Part shown: positions 63,500 to 64,000 of the stretch, piece after piece | Numbering within the stretch: the first letter of the stretch is position 1 | Layout of the letters: each line of letters opens with the position of its first letter | DNA from: Flaccisagitta enflata | Taxonomy: Eukaryota > Chaetognatha > Sagittoidea > Aphragmophora | Direction: 5' to 3' | Length of the DNA: 64,000 nt | Assembly (NCBI GenBank): GCA_965153355.1 | Contig: OZ231127.1 | Location: 43,710,001 to 43,774,000 of the forward strand | The notes under the pieces: generated by a model | What the model was told of the DNA's origin: nothing | The model's input: only the letters and a program-made list of their open reading frames with translations | The model's database searches: none | Translations under genes and position numbers: made by a program

Positions 63500-64000
63500 T
63501 TTTCCATGAAAACGCCGTAAAATGCCGTAATTTCCTGTAAAATTAACATTTTTTAGCGTTTTTCAGCCAATACTCGCTCAAAAACTGCTCCTCTGATCAG
63601 CAAATGGTCTGACAATTACAGTTTAGCACTGAAACACGTTCATGCAAAAATTTAAGTCAAGCGGAAATCATTTAGTATCATTTTACGCCGTAAAATGCCG
63701 TTAAAATAGCAATTTTAAGCGTTTCTTGAGTGTCACTCTCTCAAATAGCTGGAAATGACTTGAGAATTGACAGAAAAAGGGTATAAGGGCCTAAAACAAA
63801 CATATATCAAACTTTCGTAGTATAAAGTCAAGATTTGGTGACATATAATGCCGTAATGCGCCGTTAAGTACTGTTAAAATAGCATTTTTGGGGTAATAAT
63901 TGCTCATACAATTGCTCCACTTGTCAGAAACAAACAAACTAGGATGATTTGAAACTGAGACACATTCTATTCAATTTGTCATCATTTGGCATAGTTTCAT
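63500..64000. repeat. Diverged tandem repeat of about 160-175 bp, runs off the edge
   Basis: A GCCGTAA(A)ATGC(G)CCGT motif followed by TAAAATAGCA(A)TTTT recurs at about 63512, 63687 and 63851. Unit bodies share CTC(A/T)...CTGCTCC. Confidence 0.55.

Overview
The window is eukaryotic, AT-rich and crowded with simple-sequence repeats. Its genic content is one tropomyosin locus on the minus strand. I read 25 exons with splice sites and matching phases. Their sizes follow the animal tropomyosin plan: 126, 134, 118, 71, 76, 63, 70 and 83 bp for exons 2 to 9. The protein resembles mollusc and annelid tropomyosins (for example GNNMKSLEVSE in exon 6 and TANTNLE in exon 2). I infer a lophotrochozoan, most likely a mollusc, but this rests on remembered family features and not on a search.

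Layout, in the gene's direction (high to low coordinate). A short first exon (61987-62008) joins a 137-bp exon (58313-58449) and exon 2 (55159-55284). An internal alternative start exon, 1b, lies at 51891-52040. Exon 3 (44130-44263) is shared by both starts. Five canonical exon-4 copies and one decayed copy follow (43470 to 39964). A phase-equivalent 301-bp exon, 4x (39270-39570), encodes Pro/Ser/Glu-rich, non-coiled-coil protein. Then come two exon 5s, one exon 6, two exon 7s, two exon 8s and three terminal exon 9s (31.9, 27.7 and 23.6 kb). Counted from Met16, a full splice gives exactly 284 residues, the classical length; starting at the first ATG adds 15 residues.

Further downstream (14572 to 7614) is a second, strongly diverged set of exons 4 to 9, here called 4', 5', 6', 7', 8' and 9'. 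It has the same sizes (except 4' and 9') and the same phases. I found no matching exons 1 to 3. It is either an alternative 3' half of the same gene or a separate paralogue with an unrecognised or lost 5' end.

The rest is repeats. There are three hAT-type MITEs with perfect 8-bp target duplications, a 1,022-bp hAT-type element with an 8-bp duplication, and several foldback elements. One dispersed family carries (CGGA)n and another carries a minisatellite between inverted arms. Microsatellites, (GT)n, (CT)n, (AAG)n, (TTG)n, (GACA)n, (AATG)n and (GAT)n, reach 200-370 bp. Several pyrimidine-rich microsatellites (read on the gene strand) lie just upstream of alternative-exon acceptors. I see no CRISPR array, tRNA, rRNA or transposase gene.
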